In this document: positions 16,366-24,484 of the stretch, in pieces | Numbering within the stretch: position 1 is the stretch's first letter | Layout of the letters: every line of letters starts with the position of its first letter | From: ENR-C587 sp942493235 | GTDB taxonomy: Bacteria; Bacteroidota; Ignavibacteria; Kapaibacteriales; UBA2268 | Direction: 5' to 3' | Assembly: GCA_942493235.1 (NCBI GenBank) | Contig: OW818676.1 | Span: 620,001 to 684,000, forward strand | Length of the DNA: 64,000 nt | Translations under genes and position numbers: made by a program | Notes under the pieces: generated by a model | Told to the model about the DNA's origin: nothing | The model's database searches: none | What the model saw: only the letters and a program-made list of their open reading frames with translations

Positions 16366-17022
16366 ATGGCAAAGACACAAGGTAAACAAGGAGCTCAAAA
16401 ACCGGGCACTCTGAAAAAGTTAGACATTAAGCCCGAAGGTAAAAGGCTTGAAGAAGTTAAAGACAATAGTTATCCTATGCCAAGGCTTCAGCAAATGTAT
16501 TACGAACAAGTTGTGCCTGCTATGATGAAAAAGTTCAACTATAAGTCAGTAATGCAGGTGCCAAAGCTTGAAAAGATTTGTCTTAATATGGGTGTAGGGT
16601 CAGCGACTCAGGATACTAAGACGCTAAACTTCGCTGTAAACGAGCTCGAATTAATCTCCGGACAAAGACCGGCAATCAGAAAAGCTAAGAAAGCAATTTC
16701 TAACTTTAAACTACGTGCCGGTATGCCAATAGGCTGTATGGTAACGTTGAGAAGAGCAAGAATGTATGAATTTTTAGATAGATTTATAAACATTACTTCT
16801 CCACGTATCAGAGACTTTAGAGGCTTTAGTGATAAAAGCTTCGACGGAAGAGGCAACTTTACCGTCGGCATTAAAGAGCAGATAATCTTCGCAGAAATTG
16901 ATGTTGATAAAGTAAATAAAATCACAGGATTAGACATTACTTTCGTTGTACATTCAAAATCAGATGAAGAATCACATGCACTTTTAACAGAATTTGGTTT
17001 CCCATTTCGTAAAAAAGAGTAG
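16366..17022 (+). CDS. rplE: 50S ribosomal protein L5 with N-terminal extension
   Basis: L5 binds 5S rRNA in the central protuberance. The core begins near RLQQMYYEQVVPAMMKKFNY and carries the L5 hallmarks LEKICLNMGVGSATQDTK and RDFRGFSDKSFDGRGNFTVG. The protein is 218 residues against the usual ~180, because ~39 Lys/Gly/Pro-rich residues precede the core. The internal Met near the core has no ribosome site, so the extension looks real. Confidence 0.95.
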   Translation: MAKTQGKQGAQKPGTLKKLDIKPEGKRLEEVKDNSYPMPRLQQMYYEQVVPAMMKKFNYKSVMQVPKLEKICLNMGVGSATQDTKTLNFAVNELELISGQRPAIRKAKKAISNFKLRAGMPIGCMVTLRRARMYEFLDRFINITSPRIRDFRGFSDKSFDGRGNFTVGIKEQIIFAEIDVDKVNKITGLDITFVVHSKSDEESHALLTEFGFPFRKKE

Positions 17023-17031
17023 AGAATAACT

Positions 17032-17301
17032 ATGTCAACAAAAGCAGTAATTGCTCGTAACGAAAAAAGAAAAGTATTAGCCGAAAAATATGCGGCTAAA
17101 CGCGAAGAACTGAAAGCACTAGGCGACAGCGAAGGTCTGCAAAAATTACCTCGCAATAGCTCCCCCGTCCGCATCAGAGTTAGATGCACTCAGACCGGAA
17201 GAGGAAAAGGCTGCTATCGCAAATACGGAGTATGCAGAAACGTATTTCGTCAGTTAGCACTGGAAGGCAAAATTCCAGGCATGAGAAAAGCAAGTTGGTA
17301 A
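17032..17301 (+). CDS. rpsN: 30S ribosomal protein S14 (zinc-independent type)
   Basis: S14 helps complete the 30S head. The 89-residue length and absence of a CxxC...CxxC zinc module place it in the long zinc-independent class. The C-terminal GKIPGMRKASW is diagnostic. It starts 10 bp after rplE. Confidence 0.95.
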   Translation: MSTKAVIARNEKRKVLAEKYAAKREELKALGDSEGLQKLPRNSSPVRIRVRCTQTGRGKGCYRKYGVCRNVFRQLALEGKIPGMRKASW

Positions 17302-17343
17302 TATTAATTATAGTAATAAAAATAATCATAAGAATTATAAGCT

Positions 17344-17739
17344 ATGCCAGTAACAGATAAAATATCGGATTTCTTGACAAGAATTCGAAATGCGGGAGCC
17401 GCAAAACACAAGACTGTTGATATCCCTTGCTCTAAGTTAAAAATAGAATTGGCAAAAATTCTAAAAGACAACGGATATATCGCAGACTACGAGAAAATAG
17501 ACGATAGCGTTCAAGGTACTATCAGATTGACATTAAGATACTATCGCCGCGACCACGCAATAAAGGAATTAATCAGAATTAGTACTCCGGGCAGAAGATT
17601 TTATGCCCCGGCTGATAAATTACCAAGAGTTAGAAACGGTTTAGGTATTTCGATAATTTCAACCTCCAGAGGCGTGCTTAGCGATAAGCAAGCTCGCAAA
17701 TTAAATGTTGGCGGTGAAGTGCTTTGCACAATATGGTAA
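17344..17739 (+). CDS. rpsH: 30S ribosomal protein S8
   Basis: S8 is a primary 16S binder and in enterobacteria the spc operon repressor. It is 131 residues: TDKISDFLTRIRNAG at the start, STPGRRFYAPADKLPRV in the middle and ISIISTSRGVLSDKQARKLN near the end, with the final GGEVLCTIW. Confidence 0.97.
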   Translation: MPVTDKISDFLTRIRNAGAAKHKTVDIPCSKLKIELAKILKDNGYIADYEKIDDSVQGTIRLTLRYYRRDHAIKELIRISTPGRRFYAPADKLPRVRNGLGISIISTSRGVLSDKQARKLNVGGEVLCTIW

Positions 17740-17767
17740 TTAAATTTAATAATCAGGAGTAAAAGCT

Positions 17768-18307
17768 GTGTCAAGAATTGGTTTAAAACCACTGCAAATA
17801 CCCGATAAAGTTCAGGTTAACATAAAGGACAAACACATTGCGGTCAAAGGTCCCAAAGGTGCTTTAGAGCATCAAATACCTGAATCAATCGAATATACAT
17901 TAGATAATAACGTATTAAGTTTCTCTCGTACGGATAACGAGAAACACGTACGCGCACTCCACGGGCTGACACGCGCACTTACCGCAAACATGATTCAAGG
18001 CGTAACAACCGGATTTTCAAAAACATTGAAAATCGAAGGTGTCGGCTACAAAGCTGAAATGAGAGGCGTTAATTTAATGCTGTCATTAGGCTATTCTCAT
18101 CAAATTATGGTAGTGCCGCCGCAAGGTATCGAAATCCAAGTACCGCAACCAACAACAATTATTGTATCAGGAATTGATAAACAATTAGTTGGTGAAGTGT
18201 CAGCAAGAGTTAGAAAATTGCGTCCACCTGAACCATATAAAGGTAAAGGAATTCGTTATGAAGGCGAATATGTAAGACGTAAAGCAGGCAAAACAACTTC
18301 TAAATAA
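17768..18307 (+). CDS. rplF: 50S ribosomal protein L6 (GTG start)
   Basis: L6 lies near the GTPase-associated centre. The GTG start at 17768 is preceded by AGGAG. It is 179 residues, with SRIGLKPLQIPDKVQVNI, VKGPKGALEH and the C-terminal RKLRPPEPYKGKGIRYEGEY that is diagnostic for L6. Confidence 0.97.
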   Translation: MSRIGLKPLQIPDKVQVNIKDKHIAVKGPKGALEHQIPESIEYTLDNNVLSFSRTDNEKHVRALHGLTRALTANMIQGVTTGFSKTLKIEGVGYKAEMRGVNLMLSLGYSHQIMVVPPQGIEIQVPQPTTIIVSGIDKQLVGEVSARVRKLRPPEPYKGKGIRYEGEYVRRKAGKTTSK

Positions 18308-18347
18308 TAATTAGATAATTCGTAATAAGAATAAATAGAAAAATCAG

Positions 18348-18719
18348 ATGAAGGCTTTAGAGTTAAAAAAAGAACGTAGAACCCGCAGGAAACACGGAAT
18401 ACGTAAAAAAGTGGACGGCACTGAATTGCGCCCGAGACTTACTGTCTTCAAGAGTATAAATCAAATATATGCTCAAGTGATAGACGACGTAAGTAAAGTT
18501 ACAATTGCGTCAGCTTCTACGATTGATAAAGAGGTTCGAGGGTTGATAAAGCCCGATATGCCTAAAGTGGCACAAAGCCAAATAGTTGGCGAGATTCTCG
18601 CTAAACGTGCTATACAAAAGAATGTGAAAATGGTAGCCTTCGATAGAAATGGCTATCTATATCATGGCAGAGTAAAAGCCCTTGCAGACGGATGTCGTAA
18701 AGGCGGTTTAGAATTCTAA
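18348..18719 (+). CDS. rplR: 50S ribosomal protein L18
   Basis: 5S rRNA-binding protein. It is 123 residues, with an Arg/Lys-rich N-terminus (RRTRRKHGIRKKVDG), RPRLTVFKSINQIYAQVIDD and the typical FDRNGYLYHGRVKALADGCR near the end. Confidence 0.96.
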   Translation: MKALELKKERRTRRKHGIRKKVDGTELRPRLTVFKSINQIYAQVIDDVSKVTIASASTIDKEVRGLIKPDMPKVAQSQIVGEILAKRAIQKNVKMVAFDRNGYLYHGRVKALADGCRKGGLEF

Positions 18720-18743
18720 TAATTATCTGAATAAGGAAAAAAA

Positions 18744-19247
18744 ATGAGTAAAGTAAAAGCCTCAGAATTAGAATTAAAAGATAAGCTCGTCTACGTCGGT
18801 CGTACAGCAAAAGTAGTAAAGGGCGGTAGAAGATTCAGCTTCTCTGCAATGGTTGTTGTCGGAGACGGTAACGGACATGTCGGTTATGGCTTAGGTAAAG
18901 CTAGTGAAGTTGTCGATGCAGTGTCTAAAGCAACAGATGCTGCTAAGAAAAACATCTTCAAAGTTAGACTTCAAGGAACAACATTACCACATGAAGTTGT
19001 AGGCAGATATGGCGCTGCTAAAGTTTTAATCAAACCTGCAACCGCAGGTACCGGTGTTATTGCTGCCGGTGGCGTCAGAGCTATCTTAGAATTAGCAGGT
19101 GTTCAAAATGTATTGACAAAAAGTTTAGGTTCGTCTAATCCTCATAACTCTATTAAAGCAGCTATGAATGGGTTATTACAACTTGAAGATGCTCAGTCCG
19201 TTTCGGCACGCAGAGGAATTTCTGTAGAAAAAGTAATATTAGGTTAA
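18744..19247 (+). CDS. rpsE: 30S ribosomal protein S5
   Basis: S5 supports decoding accuracy and mRNA unwinding. It is 167 residues, with GRRFSFSAMVVVGDGNGHVG, then GYGLGKASEVVDAV, and the C-terminal domain GTGVIAAGGVRAILELAG. AAGGAAAA lies before the ATG. Confidence 0.97.
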   Translation: MSKVKASELELKDKLVYVGRTAKVVKGGRRFSFSAMVVVGDGNGHVGYGLGKASEVVDAVSKATDAAKKNIFKVRLQGTTLPHEVVGRYGAAKVLIKPATAGTGVIAAGGVRAILELAGVQNVLTKSLGSSNPHNSIKAAMNGLLQLEDAQSVSARRGISVEKVILG

Positions 19248-19284
19248 AAAATAATTTTGTAATTTTGTATTTCAGAGTTAAAAA

Positions 19285-19467
19285 ATGAGTAAGCTTAAAA
19301 TAAAACAAATTAAAAGTATTATTAAGACTAATAAGAATCAAAAGCTTACAATAGAAGCTTTAGGGTTAGGCAGACCAAATTATGAAACTGTTTTGCCTGA
19401 TAATCCTCAGACGAGAGGGATGATTACGAAAGTAAGACACCTTGTCCAAGTAGAGGAAGTAAAATAA
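19285..19467 (+). CDS. rpmD: 50S ribosomal protein L30
   Basis: A 60-residue protein with KLKIKQIKSIIKTNKNQK followed by TIEALGLGRPNYETVLPDN, the standard L30 pattern (short ferredoxin-like fold). It sits between S5 and L15 as usual. Confidence 0.93.
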   Translation: MSKLKIKQIKSIIKTNKNQKLTIEALGLGRPNYETVLPDNPQTRGMITKVRHLVQVEEVK

Positions 19468-19505
19468 TTAATTAAAGTATTGAACATTATAGCAAGAAAA
19501 TACTG

Positions 19506-19964
19506 ATGAAACATATTGGTAATCTTAGCTACGCTGACGGAGCTAAACACAAAGATAAAAGAATTGGTCGCGGACCAGGCTCCGGACACGGCGGTACAGC
19601 AACCCGCGGTCATAAAGGCGCTCAGTCAAGACGCAATTATAAGACAAAACGCGGTTTTGAAGGCGGACAAATGCCTTTGCATAGACGTTTGCCCAAATTC
19701 GGATTCATGAACAGATTTAGAGTAGAATACCAGATAATGAATCTTGGTAGAATACAAGAATTAGTAGAGCAAGGTCTCATTACTGATAAAGTCAACTTCG
19801 AAATTTTATTCGATTTAGGAGCGATTAATCAGAAAGACATGCCACTTAAAATATTAGGGTTCGGAGAGCTGAAGTCAAAATTGGCTTTCGAGGCTCATCG
19901 CTTCTCTGAGACAGCTAAACAAAAGATTGAATCTGTTGGAGGCACTGTAGTAGTCAATGAATAA
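19506..19964 (+). CDS. rplO: 50S ribosomal protein L15
   Basis: L15 is a late assembly protein with an extended glycine-rich arm. It is 152 residues; the arm GRGPGSGHGGTATRGHKGAQ and EGGQMPLHRRLPKFGF are clear. Its last 8 bases overlap the secY start, suggesting translational coupling. Confidence 0.96.
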   Translation: MKHIGNLSYADGAKHKDKRIGRGPGSGHGGTATRGHKGAQSRRNYKTKRGFEGGQMPLHRRLPKFGFMNRFRVEYQIMNLGRIQELVEQGLITDKVNFEILFDLGAINQKDMPLKILGFGELKSKLAFEAHRFSETAKQKIESVGGTVVVNE

Positions 19965-21306
19965 ATTCATTCAAACTTTTCAAAATATGTTTAAGATTGA
20001 AGAACTGCGGAATAAAATTATTACCACAGTTCTTATCTTAATAGTTGTAAGAATAGGCTCTTTCATAACCCTGCCGGGTATAAACGTTGAGTTGCTTGAA
20101 GCAGGTAAAAGTGCAGATGCAAACAACTTATTCGGCTTATTCGACTTATTTGTAGGAGGCGCTTTCTCTAACGCCGCTATTTTTGCTCTTGGTATTATGC
20201 CATATATCACTACATCGATTATTTTTCAATTAGCCGGCGTAGTGATTCCTGAAATTCAGAAGATGCAAAAAGAAGGCGAAGAGGGCAGACGTAAACTTAA
20301 TCAATGGACTCGTATGGCAACTGTTGCAGTTGCCGCTTTACAAGGGTGGGGCGTGAGCGTTAGGTTGATAAATATGCAAACTAACGGAATTAATGTTGCC
20401 GAAGGCGGAATATTATTCCAATTAGCAACAGTATTTCTTCTTGCAGCCGGTACCATATTCTTAATGTGGCTTGGTGAACAAATTACTGAGCGCGGAATAG
20501 GTAATGGTATATCATTGATTATCATGATTGGTATAGTAGCCAGATTTCCCGGTGCTGTATATCAAGAATTTAATTCGGTAGTTCTATTAGGCGAAAGACC
20601 TTGGATGATAGAAATAATCATTTTTGCATTCCTGATATTTATAATTGCAGCGGTGGTCTTTATGACCCAAGGCTCAAGAAAAATACCGGTACAATATGCA
20701 AAAAGACAAGTCGGTCGTAAAGTATATGGCGGAACAACTACTTATATCCCTTTAAGGGTAAATACAGCGGGTGTAATGCCAATTATCTTTGCACAGTCAT
20801 TATTATTTATCCCAAGCACGATTGCAAGTTTCTTCCCGGAAAGTAATTTTTTAAATAACATAGCTATGTTATTTAACGAAAGAAACATGGTATATGCCGC
20901 AATATATGGAATAATGGTAGTACTATTTACGTACTTCTATACAGCCATAATATTTAATCCGAGAGAAATTGCAGAAAACATGAAGAAACAAGGTGGATTT
21001 ATACCGGGCATTCGTCCTGGCAGTCCAACATCGGAATATATAGATAATATATTAACAAAAATCACTCTACCGGGTTCGTTATTTTTAGCGTTAGTTGCTA
21101 TATTGCCAACATTTGCTATAAATATTCTTGGAGTAACAGGTTCATTTGCGTCATTTTTCGGGGGTACATCACTATTAATTATGGTGGGAGTTGCTCTTGA
21201 TACATTGTCTCAAATCGAATCTTACTTATTAATGCGACACTACGACGGCTTTATGAAAAGCGGAAAAATCAAAGGTAGAGTCGGCGGTGGAGTAGGCGGA
21301 TATTAA
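19957..21306 (+). CDS. secY: Protein translocase subunit SecY
   Basis: SecY is the channel of the inner-membrane SecYEG translocon that exports the many signal-peptide proteins in this window. It is 449 residues with about ten hydrophobic segments. The plug/TM2 region holds GIMPYITTSIIFQLAG, a cytoplasmic loop has RKIPVQYAKRQVG, and GIRPGSPTSEYIDNILTKIT precedes TM9. The ATG overlaps rplO by 8 nt (frame +1). Confidence 0.97.
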   Translation: MNKFIQTFQNMFKIEELRNKIITTVLILIVVRIGSFITLPGINVELLEAGKSADANNLFGLFDLFVGGAFSNAAIFALGIMPYITTSIIFQLAGVVIPEIQKMQKEGEEGRRKLNQWTRMATVAVAALQGWGVSVRLINMQTNGINVAEGGILFQLATVFLLAAGTIFLMWLGEQITERGIGNGISLIIMIGIVARFPGAVYQEFNSVVLLGERPWMIEIIIFAFLIFIIAAVVFMTQGSRKIPVQYAKRQVGRKVYGGTTTYIPLRVNTAGVMPIIFAQSLLFIPSTIASFFPESNFLNNIAMLFNERNMVYAAIYGIMVVLFTYFYTAIIFNPREIAENMKKQGGFIPGIRPGSPTSEYIDNILTKITLPGSLFLALVAILPTFAINILGVTGSFASFFGGTSLLIMVGVALDTLSQIESYLLMRHYDGFMKSGKIKGRVGGGVGGY

Positions 21307-21307
21307 T

Positions 21308-22111
21308 ATGGATTATAAGCTAAGACAACCGGTTCCATTTATTAAACAAGATAGTGAAGTTGCACTACTTGAAAAAGCTTGCAGAATAGTTGCAGAAACA
21401 TTTCTTGCGGTTGAGAAATATATGAAACCGGGTGTCTCTACGCTTGAAATAGATAGGATAGCTGAAGATTATATAAGATCAAAAAATGCTAAGCCTGCTT
21501 TTAAGGGGTACAAAGTTGACGGATTAACATTTCCGAATACTTTGTGTATATCTATTAACGAAGAGATAGTACATGGTATCCCAAGCGAAAGAAAACTTAA
21601 AAACGGAGATATAGTATCTGTAGATTGCGGTGCTGAAATATTCGGATACTATGGCGACAGTGCAGTTACATATCCAATCGGCGAAATTAGTGAAGAGCAA
21701 AAAAAGCTTTTATTAGTAACCGAGCAAGCATTGTTTTTTGGAATAGAAGCAGCTATTGAAAATAATAAGCTATATGACATTTCGAAGGCTGTTCAGGAAT
21801 ATGCCGAGAAAAACGGTTTCAGCGTTACACGCGAATTAGTTGGTCACGGAATCGGGAAAAAGCTTCATGAAGAGCCCCCGATACCGAATTTTGTGCCTCC
21901 GCTACTGCATAGGAAGAAATATCCTAATGTAACTCTAAAGAGAAACATGGCTTTAGCAATAGAGCCAATGATTCACATGGGCAGACAATATACTAAAACG
22001 TTAGGTAACGGGTGGACATTTGTAACAGCAGATGGATTACCGGCGGCACATTTTGAACATACAATAATTGTGGATAAAGATAAACCAAAAATATTAACAT
22101 TAAGAGATTAA
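21308..22111 (+). CDS. map: Methionine aminopeptidase, type I
   Basis: It removes the initiator Met from nascent proteins in the cytoplasm. The five metal ligands are all visible: Asp106 and Asp117 (VDCGAEIFGYYGD), His180 (LVGHGIGKKLHE), Glu219 (AIEPMIHMG) and Glu250 (HFEHTIIV), plus the substrate His90. It is 267 residues, normal for the type without an N-terminal extension. It starts 1 bp after the secY stop. The adk gene that often lies between secY and map is absent. Confidence 0.97.
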   Translation: MDYKLRQPVPFIKQDSEVALLEKACRIVAETFLAVEKYMKPGVSTLEIDRIAEDYIRSKNAKPAFKGYKVDGLTFPNTLCISINEEIVHGIPSERKLKNGDIVSVDCGAEIFGYYGDSAVTYPIGEISEEQKKLLLVTEQALFFGIEAAIENNKLYDISKAVQEYAEKNGFSVTRELVGHGIGKKLHEEPPIPNFVPPLLHRKKYPNVTLKRNMALAIEPMIHMGRQYTKTLGNGWTFVTADGLPAAHFEHTIIVDKDKPKILTLRD

Positions 22112-22118
22112 TAGTAAA

Positions 22119-22337
22119 ATGCCAAAGCAGGAACTAATACAATTAGACGGTATAATAGAAGAGACTTTACCAAATACTCAATTTATAGTAAAATTTGAGA
22201 ATGGACATAAAGTGCTCGCTCATATATCCGGCAAAATGCGAATGAACTTTATTAAAATTCTACAAGGTGATAAAGTTAAAGTAGAACTTTCGCCATACGA
22301 CCTGACTAAAGGCAGGATAATTTACAGATATAAATAA
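22119..22337 (+). CDS. infA: Translation initiation factor IF-1
   Basis: A 72-residue OB-fold factor that binds the A site during initiation. Characteristic segments: QLDGIIEETLPNTQFIVKFE, NGHKVLAHISGKMRMNFIKI and GDKVKVELSPYDLTKGRIIYR. It begins 7 bp after map. Confidence 0.97.
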   Translation: MPKQELIQLDGIIEETLPNTQFIVKFENGHKVLAHISGKMRMNFIKILQGDKVKVELSPYDLTKGRIIYRYK

Positions 22338-22366
22338 GAATTAATAATATATCAAAGAGTTCAGAA

Positions 22367-22483
22367 ATGAAAGTAACAGCATCAGTTAAAAAAAGAAATC
22401 CCGACGATAAAATTGTTCGCCGCAAGGGTAAGGTTTATATAATTAATAAGAAAAATCCAAGATTTAAGCAAAAACAAGGCTAA
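22367..22483 (+). CDS. rpmJ: 50S ribosomal protein L36, zinc-free type
   Basis: A 38-codon gene in the standard slot between infA and rpsM, reading KVTASVKKRNPDDKIVRRKG and ending in NPRFKQKQG. The usual zinc ligands of L36 (three Cys and one His, as in CRNCK...C...RHKQ) are replaced by Asn, Asp, Asn and Phe. It is therefore the zinc-independent form. L36 is a late-binding protein of the large subunit. Confidence 0.92.
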   Translation: MKVTASVKKRNPDDKIVRRKGKVYIINKKNPRFKQKQG

Positions 22484-22502
22484 TAAATAGAAAGGTATTA
22501 TA

Positions 22503-22880
22503 GTGGCACGTATAGCTGGTATCGATTTACCCAAAAATAAGAAAGGATATGTAGGCTTAACATACATATTCGGTATTGGCAGATCTTCCTCATTAGAGAT
22601 TCTAACTAAAGCCGGACTTGATCCGGAGAAAAAAGTGAACGATTGGACAGATGAAGAAGTAGCTCAAATTCGCCAGATTTTGGCAGAATACAAAGTAGAA
22701 GGTCAGCTACGCAGTGAAGTCCAGATGAATATTAAGAGACTTATGGACATCGGCTGCTACCGTGGCTTACGTCATAGAAGAGGATTACCTTGCCGTGGAC
22801 AGAGAACAAGAACAAATTCTCGTACTCGTAAAGGTAAGAGAAAAACAGTTGCCGGAAAGAAAAAGGCAGCTAAGAAATAA
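22503..22880 (+). CDS. rpsM: 30S ribosomal protein S13 (GTG start)
   Basis: S13 is a head protein touching P-site tRNA. It starts with GTG at 22503, preceded by AAAGG. It is 125 residues: ARIAGIDLPKNKKGYVGLTY, IFGIGRSSS, and the basic HRRGLPCRGQRTRTNSRTRK tail that is diagnostic for S13. Confidence 0.96.
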   Translation: MARIAGIDLPKNKKGYVGLTYIFGIGRSSSLEILTKAGLDPEKKVNDWTDEEVAQIRQILAEYKVEGQLRSEVQMNIKRLMDIGCYRGLRHRRGLPCRGQRTRTNSRTRKGKRKTVAGKKKAAKK

Positions 22881-22958
22881 TAGCATATTGCTAATATTTC
22901 TTTTGAGAATAATGCTAATTAAAAAATATTATTAATAAACTACAGTGTAAAAAAATAA

Positions 22959-23345
22959 ATGGCTGCAGCAAAGAAAAAAACTAAAAGAAAAATAGTTGCT
23001 GATGCACACGGAAAAGCATTCATTAGAGCTACATTTAATAACGTAATGGTTACAATTACTGATATGTACGGTAATGCTTTGTGTTGGTCTTCAGCCGGCA
23101 AAAACGGGTTCCGCGGTTCAAAAAAGAACACACCATATGCGGCACAAGTTTCTGCCGAGAAAACTGCTAAAGAAGCTTTTGACATGGGTTTAAGAAAAGT
23201 GGACGTTGTAGTAAAAGGTCCGGGTTCCGGAAGAGAAGCTGCTATTCGTGCATTAACTCAAGCGGGCTTAGAGATTCATAGCGTAGTTGATAAGACTCCG
23301 ATTCCGCATAACGGGTGCAGACCGCCTAAACGCAGAAGAGTTTAG
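22959..23345 (+). CDS. rpsK: 30S ribosomal protein S11
   Basis: A platform protein near the mRNA exit. It is 128 residues with GKAFIRATFNNVMVTITDMY, GPGSGREAAIRAL and the C-terminal TPIPHNGCRPPKRRRV, which is nearly invariant. The next gene is rpoA rather than rpsD. Confidence 0.97.
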   Translation: MAAAKKKTKRKIVADAHGKAFIRATFNNVMVTITDMYGNALCWSSAGKNGFRGSKKNTPYAAQVSAEKTAKEAFDMGLRKVDVVVKGPGSGREAAIRALTQAGLEIHSVVDKTPIPHNGCRPPKRRRV

Positions 23346-23416
23346 TTATACTTTATGGCTATCTTCGGATTTGTATTTAGTTGTGGAATTTTTGTATTAA
23401 AAATAAAAAGAATTAT

Positions 23417-24442
23417 ATGAATATTCAATTACAGATGCCCGAAAAGGTTCAAATAGAAGAAACCGAGAATCAACTTCACGGTAGATTTACTTTACAACCT
23501 TTAGAAAAGGGTTACGGAGCAACGCTCGGCAATTCCTTGCGTAGAATTCTACTGTCAACTGTACCCGGGTCAGCTATAGTTGGCGTTAAAATTACTGACG
23601 TCCTTCATGAATTCCAGACAATACCCGGCGTTATTGAAGACGTTACCGAGATAATTTTAAATCTTAAAGAAGTTAGAATGAAGGTTTTGGATAAAAAACT
23701 TCAGAAAATTAACTTTAAGCTGAAAGGTCCATATACTTGGACTGCTAAAGAGATACAGGATGTATGCCCTCAGATTGAGGTGATGAATCCTGACCATTTA
23801 ATAGCAACTTTGGCAGAAGATGCCGAGTTTGAAGTAGAATTAAGAATTGGAAGAGGCAAAGGCTATGTGCCTGCCGAAGAACAACAGATAGTAGATTATC
23901 CTATCGGTATGCTTCCTATTGATGCAATTTTTACTCCAATTAAAAATGTAATCTATAATGTAGAGCCATATCGTGTAGGTCATAAAACTGACTATGAAAA
24001 ATTAGTTCTTGATGTTAATACAGATGGAACAATTGGTCCGCAAGAAGCAGTTCATTTCTCTGCTAAGGTCTTGCTCGACCATGTTAAATATTTCATAAGC
24101 TTTGAAGACCTCGAAGAAGAGAAATCTCATCACGAGTCTCCTGAAGATGAAGTTAAAGAAGCTGAAAGAAATAGACTTCGTAAGATATTACTTACACCGG
24201 TTGATGAACTTGAACTTTCGGTTCGTGCTCATAATTGCTTAAAAGCTGCTAATATAAAATCCTTATCGGAATTAGTTACTTTGCAAGAGTCCGAATTATT
24301 GAAATTCCGTAACTTTGGCAGAAAATCGTTAGTTGAACTTACAGAAGTGGTTCATCAATATGGGCTTGAATTTGGTATGAATATCGATAGATTTATCAAA
24401 GATGAGCCACATAAAAATACTGATTTGAATGATGCTTACTAA
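23417..24442 (+). CDS. rpoA: DNA-directed RNA polymerase subunit alpha
   Basis: Alpha nucleates RNA polymerase assembly. The N-terminal domain has EKGYGATLGNSLRRILLSTV, the dimer interface motif. The C-terminal domain has LTPVDELELSVRAHNCLKAA and LLKFRNFGRKSLVEL, the part that touches UP elements and activators. The ATG at 23417 (giving NIQLQMPEKVQIEE) was preferred over an upstream in-frame Met at 23381, because the extra 12 residues are not conserved-looking. 341 residues. Confidence 0.96.
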   Translation: MNIQLQMPEKVQIEETENQLHGRFTLQPLEKGYGATLGNSLRRILLSTVPGSAIVGVKITDVLHEFQTIPGVIEDVTEIILNLKEVRMKVLDKKLQKINFKLKGPYTWTAKEIQDVCPQIEVMNPDHLIATLAEDAEFEVELRIGRGKGYVPAEEQQIVDYPIGMLPIDAIFTPIKNVIYNVEPYRVGHKTDYEKLVLDVNTDGTIGPQEAVHFSAKVLLDHVKYFISFEDLEEEKSHHESPEDEVKEAERNRLRKILLTPVDELELSVRAHNCLKAANIKSLSELVTLQESELLKFRNFGRKSLVELTEVVHQYGLEFGMNIDRFIKDEPHKNTDLNDAY

Positions 24443-24484
24443 GACTAAGCAATATTTTCATAATTATAATTAACAGAGAGATAT

